From NCBI RefSeq assembly GCF_029168945.1, contig NC_083602.1:68344600-68408599 (forward strand): a stretch of DNA of 64,000 bases. The letters run 5' to 3'. Below are positions 60,914 through 64,000 of the stretch, piece after piece. Every line of letters begins with the position of its first letter. Within the stretch, counting starts at the first letter, position 1. This stretch comes from Cannabis sativa. Its lineage: Eukaryota > Streptophyta > Magnoliopsida > Rosales > Cannabaceae. The translations under genes and the position numbers were made by a program. The notes beneath the pieces are model-generated. The model ran no database searches and was not told where the DNA came from. It was given only the letters and a program-made list of their open reading frames with translations.

Positions 60914-61128
60914 AAAAAATATTTCCTTAAAGATTATGGTTCAAATAATTTTTGCAAAGCTTTATATTTTGAAAGTTATGAATAAATAAATGTTTTGTTT
61001 TAAAAATAATTAGATCTCATGCTTAGTTATTTTTCGTTAAAAAAGTGTTTTATTGTCTTTATCATAAATGGTTTTAAATGGACTAGCTAGTGTGACGTCT
61101 CCGGAAATTGGGGTATTACAAAAAAAAT

Positions 61129-62063
61129 TGTGACAGTTAGTAGTCCCGTGATCCGTAAGGGGAAATACCGGGTAAGCAGTGCAATCCCATACCGCTTGGG
61201 GAAGGTCAAGTGGAATGATTCTGAGACTGTGTAGGTATGGGACTACGCAGTTGAAGAGAGCTTAGATGGATTGATTTGTACTAATTATATCAACAAGGTG
61301 CATCTTGTTTTTCGGTAGCCCATCCCGAAAGAACTCCACAGTTAAGCGTGCTTGGCCTGGGACAATTTTAGGATGGGTGACCTCCTGGGAAGTTTTCCCA
61401 GGAAGCGTGTGATTGAGGAAAAAGCATGCTGGAAACACTCGTGGTTGTCTGTAGGGCCAGTCATCAGTCCATGAAGCAGCCAAAGTGGCGTACTCGTGTA
61501 TAAGAGCATTTATTCCGTGGTTATAAGGGCCCAATGGAGGCTTGAAGTGGGAACGTTAAAAATGGTATAAGGGCTTGACCTAGCCGGAAGTGTGGTCGAC
61601 GAGGATGTCAGACCCCGTAAGGGGGCGTGATTGTGATAGGCAGTAGTCCCGTGATCCGTAAGGGGAAATACCGCGTAAGCTGTGCAATCCCACACTCCCT
61701 GGGGAAGGTCAAATGGAATGATTCTGAGACTGTGTAGGTATGGGACTACACAGTTGAAGAGAGCTTAAATGGATTGATTTGTACAAATTATATCAACAAG
61801 GTCCATCTTGTTTTTCGGTAGCCAATCTCGAAAGAACTACACATTTAAGCGTGCTTGGCCCTGGGCAATTTTAGGATGGGTGACAACCTGGGAAGTTTTC
61901 CCAGGAAGCGTGTGAGTGAGGACAAAGCACGCTGAAAACACTCGTGTTGGTATGTAGGGCCAGTGATCAGTCCATGAAGCAGCCAAAGTGGCGTACTCGT
62001 GTATAAGAGCCATTATTCCATGGTTGTAAGGGCCCAATGGAGGCTTGAAGCGAGAACGTTACA
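61129..62063 (+). mobile_element. Array Cassandra 8 (two LTRs)
   Basis: LTRs 61129-61560 (ending GTTAAA) and 61632-62063. The second shares the variants cgcgtaagctg, cactccctgggg and gacaacctggg with 58819-59206, showing that the LTR-internal-LTR block was duplicated within the array. Confidence 0.9.
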
Positions 62064-62278
62064 AAAAAATATTTCGTTAAAGATTATGGTTCAAATAATT
62101 TTTGTAAAGCTTTATATTTTGAAGGTTATGAATAAATAAATGTTTTGTTTTAAAATTAATGAGATCTCATGCTTAGTTATTTTTCATTAAAAAAGTGTTT
62201 TATTATCTTTATCTTAAATGGTTTTAAATGGACTAGCTAGTGTGACATCTCGGGAAATCGGGGCATTACAATAAAAAT

Positions 62279-63213
62279 TGTGATTGTTAGTAGTCCCGTG
62301 ATCCGTAAGGGAAAATACTGGGTAAGCAGTGCAATCCCATACCGCTTGGGGAAGGTCAAGTGGAATGATTCTGAGACTGTGTAGGTATGGGTCTACGCAG
62401 TTTAAGAGAGCTTAAATGGATTGATTTGTACTAATTATATCAACAAGGTGCATCTTGTTTTTCGGTAGCCCATCCCGAAAGAACTCCACAGTTAAGCGTA
62501 CTTGGCCTGGGGCAATTTTTGGATGGGTGACCTCCTGGGAAGTTTTCCCAGGAAGCGTGTGAGTGAGGACAAAGCATGCTGGAAACACTCGTGGTTGTCT
62601 GTAGGGCCAGTCATCAGTCCATGAAGCAGCCAGAGTGGTGTACTCGTGTATAAGAGCATTTATTCCGTGGTTATAAGGGCCCAATGGAGGCTTGAAGTGG
62701 GAACGTTAAAAATGGTATTAGGGCCTTGACCTAGCCGGAAGTGTGGTCGACGAGGATGTCAGACCCCGTAAGGGGGCGTGATTGTGACAGTCAGTAGTCC
62801 CGTGATCCGTAAGGGGAAATACCGGGTAAGTTGTGCAATCCCACACCGCCTGGGGAAGGTCAAATGGAATGATTCTGAGACTGTGTAGGTATGGGACTAC
62901 ACAGTTGAAGAGAGCTTAAATGGATTGATTTGTACTAATTATATCAACAAGGTGCATCTTTTTTTCGGTAGCCCATCTCAAAAGAACTACGCAGTTAAGC
63001 GTGCTTAGCCTAGGGTAATTTTAGGATGGGTGATCTCCTTGGAAGTTTTCCTAGGAAGCGTGTGAGTGAGGACAAAGCACGCTGGAAACACTCGTGTTGG
63101 TCTGTAGGGCCAGCCCTCAGTCCTTGAAGCAGCCAGAGTGGCGTACTCGTGTATAAGAGCCATTATTTCGTTGTTGTAAGGGCCCAATGGAGGCTTGAAG
63201 CGGGAACATTACA
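62279..63213 (+). mobile_element. Array Cassandra 9 (two LTRs)
   Basis: LTRs 62279-62710 (start TGTGATTG) and 62783-63213, with internal TGGTATTAGGGCC. The second LTR has 'gtgatctccttgggaagt' in box C. Confidence 0.9.
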
Positions 63214-63426
63214 AAAATATTTCGTTAAAGATTATGATTCAAATAATTTTTGTAGAGCTTTATATTTTAAAGGTTATCAATACATAAATGTTTTGTTTTA
63301 AAAATAATAAGATCTCATGCTTAGTTATTTTTCATTTAAGAAGTCTTTTATTGTCTTTATCTTAAATGGATTTAAATAGACTAGCTAGTGTGATGTCTCG
63401 GGAAATCGGAGCATTACAATAAAAAT

Positions 63427-63824
63427 TGTGACAGTCAGTAGTCTCGTGATCCGTAAGGGGAAATACCGGGTAAGCTGCGCAATCCCACACCGCCTGGGGA
63501 AGGTCAAATGTAATGATTCTGAGACTATGTAGGTGTGGGACTACAAAGTTGAAGAGAGCTTAAATGGATTGATTTGTACTAATTATATCAACAAGGTGCA
63601 TCTGGTTTTTCGGTAACCCATCTCGAAAGAACACCACAGTTAAGCGTGCTTAGCCTGGGCAATTTTAGGATGGGTGACCTCCTGGGAAGTTTTCCCAAGA
63701 AGCGTGTGAGTGAGGACAAAGCACGCTGAAAACACTCGTGTTGGTCTGTACGGCTAGTCATCAGTCCATAAAGCAGCAAGAGTGGCATACTCGTGTATAA
63801 GAGGCATTATTTCGTAGTTGTAAT
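63427..63824 (+). mobile_element. Array Cassandra 10 (LTR, interrupted at its 3' end)
   Basis: Runs from TGTGACAGTCAG to 'cgtagttgtaat', where a minus-strand copia LTR begins. The missing roughly 34 bp are expected beyond the window, after that insertion. Confidence 0.85.
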
Positions 63825-64000
63825 TGTTTGAATTATCTTTTACCAGGATCTTAGATCTACTGACAAGTATGTTTATTTAACAACCTAAATAAGAACTTCT
63901 AAAACGATAGATAAAAACACATAAAAGTTAAGAAACCTTACAGTGATGGCAGCGCAATTAAGTGTCTCCTTCCACTCAGATCTCTAACCCTTGATTCCTG
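63825..64000 (-). mobile_element. Copia LTR, minus strand, partial at window edge
   Basis: Starts 'tgtttgaattatcttttacc' followed by aggatcttagatctact, the reverse of the copia LTR 3' end, and continues through 'cttgattcctg'. It inserted into the last array Cassandra LTR. The rest lies outside the window. Confidence 0.85.

Larger units (their letters stand above)
55263..63824 (+). repeat. Tandem array of Cassandra elements
   Basis: Fifteen Cassandra LTR copies, five 70-72 bp internal segments and nine spacers of about 215 bp alternate without other sequence. LTR starts: about 55263 (truncated), 55732, 56379, 57024, 57669, 58316, 58819, 59333, 59837, 60482, 61129, 61632, 62279, 62783, 63427. 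Distances between unit starts are about 645-647 bp (LTR plus spacer) or about 1149 bp (LTR, internal, LTR, spacer). The difference, about 504 bp, is exactly one LTR plus one internal segment. Every copy carries the 5S-derived block. Confidence 0.93.

Noticed and set aside
55263..63824. A functional 5S rDNA cluster
   Set aside because: Only parts of 5S are conserved, the unit carries TG...CA LTR ends, a primer site and a polypurine tract, and the region between box A and box C is diverged; it is Cassandra.
1..64000. CRISPR arrays, tRNA genes, host protein genes, telomere repeats
   Set aside because: None could be supported by eye anywhere in the window; the tandem repeats present are retrotransposon-derived.

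Overview
The window is plant nuclear DNA made almost entirely of nested and decayed retrotransposons; I see no host gene. An angiosperm is indicated by three things. Cassandra-type TRIM elements carry 5S rRNA sequence inside their LTRs. A Ty3/gypsy element of the Tat (Retand/Ogre-like) lineage has two RNase H domains and an antisense extra ORF. There are also many Ty1/copia LTRs. The species cannot be fixed from this sequence; a eudicot is likely.

Layout. 1-2043: AT-rich DNA, then a gypsy-like LTR remnant with repeated palindromes. 2044-6668: the 3' end of a copia internal region, its LTR (2461-6263) split by an inverted solo LTR (3181-5069, target duplication AAAAC), then more internal sequence. 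6674-27026: a large copia-derived element (element 1, duplication ATTTA). A second copy (element 2, 15308-25555, duplication GTCAA) sits inside its 3' LTR. 27032-32186: the interrupted host element resumes, itself carrying a complete Cassandra (28529-29464, duplication GACTC). 32187-33976: a diverged copia LTR. 33977-37330: a decayed gypsy polyprotein on the minus strand. 37935-51336: a full-length but mutated Tat element with paired LTRs, gag, protease, RT, RNase H, a second RNase H, integrase and a spliced-looking antisense ORF; a copia solo LTR (41931-43799, duplication CAAAG) interrupts its RT. 51414-55262: a copia LTR fragment, a 5'-truncated Cassandra and a copia pol fragment. 55263-63824: a tandem Cassandra array of 15 LTR copies, five internal segments and nine spacers. 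63825-64000: the start of a minus-strand copia LTR.

How the parts relate. Elements 1 and 2 have near-identical LTRs but share the same broken pol relic and a roughly 3 kb AT-rich leader rich in small inverted repeats. That pattern fits a non-autonomous family moved in trans. The copia pol fragment at 53224-55262 aligns with their relics and is the closest thing here to an autonomous relative. The Cassandra array alternates single-LTR units (about 647 bp) and full-element units (about 1150 bp), the pattern expected from unequal recombination between LTRs.

All alignments were made by eye; identities and family names need database confirmation.
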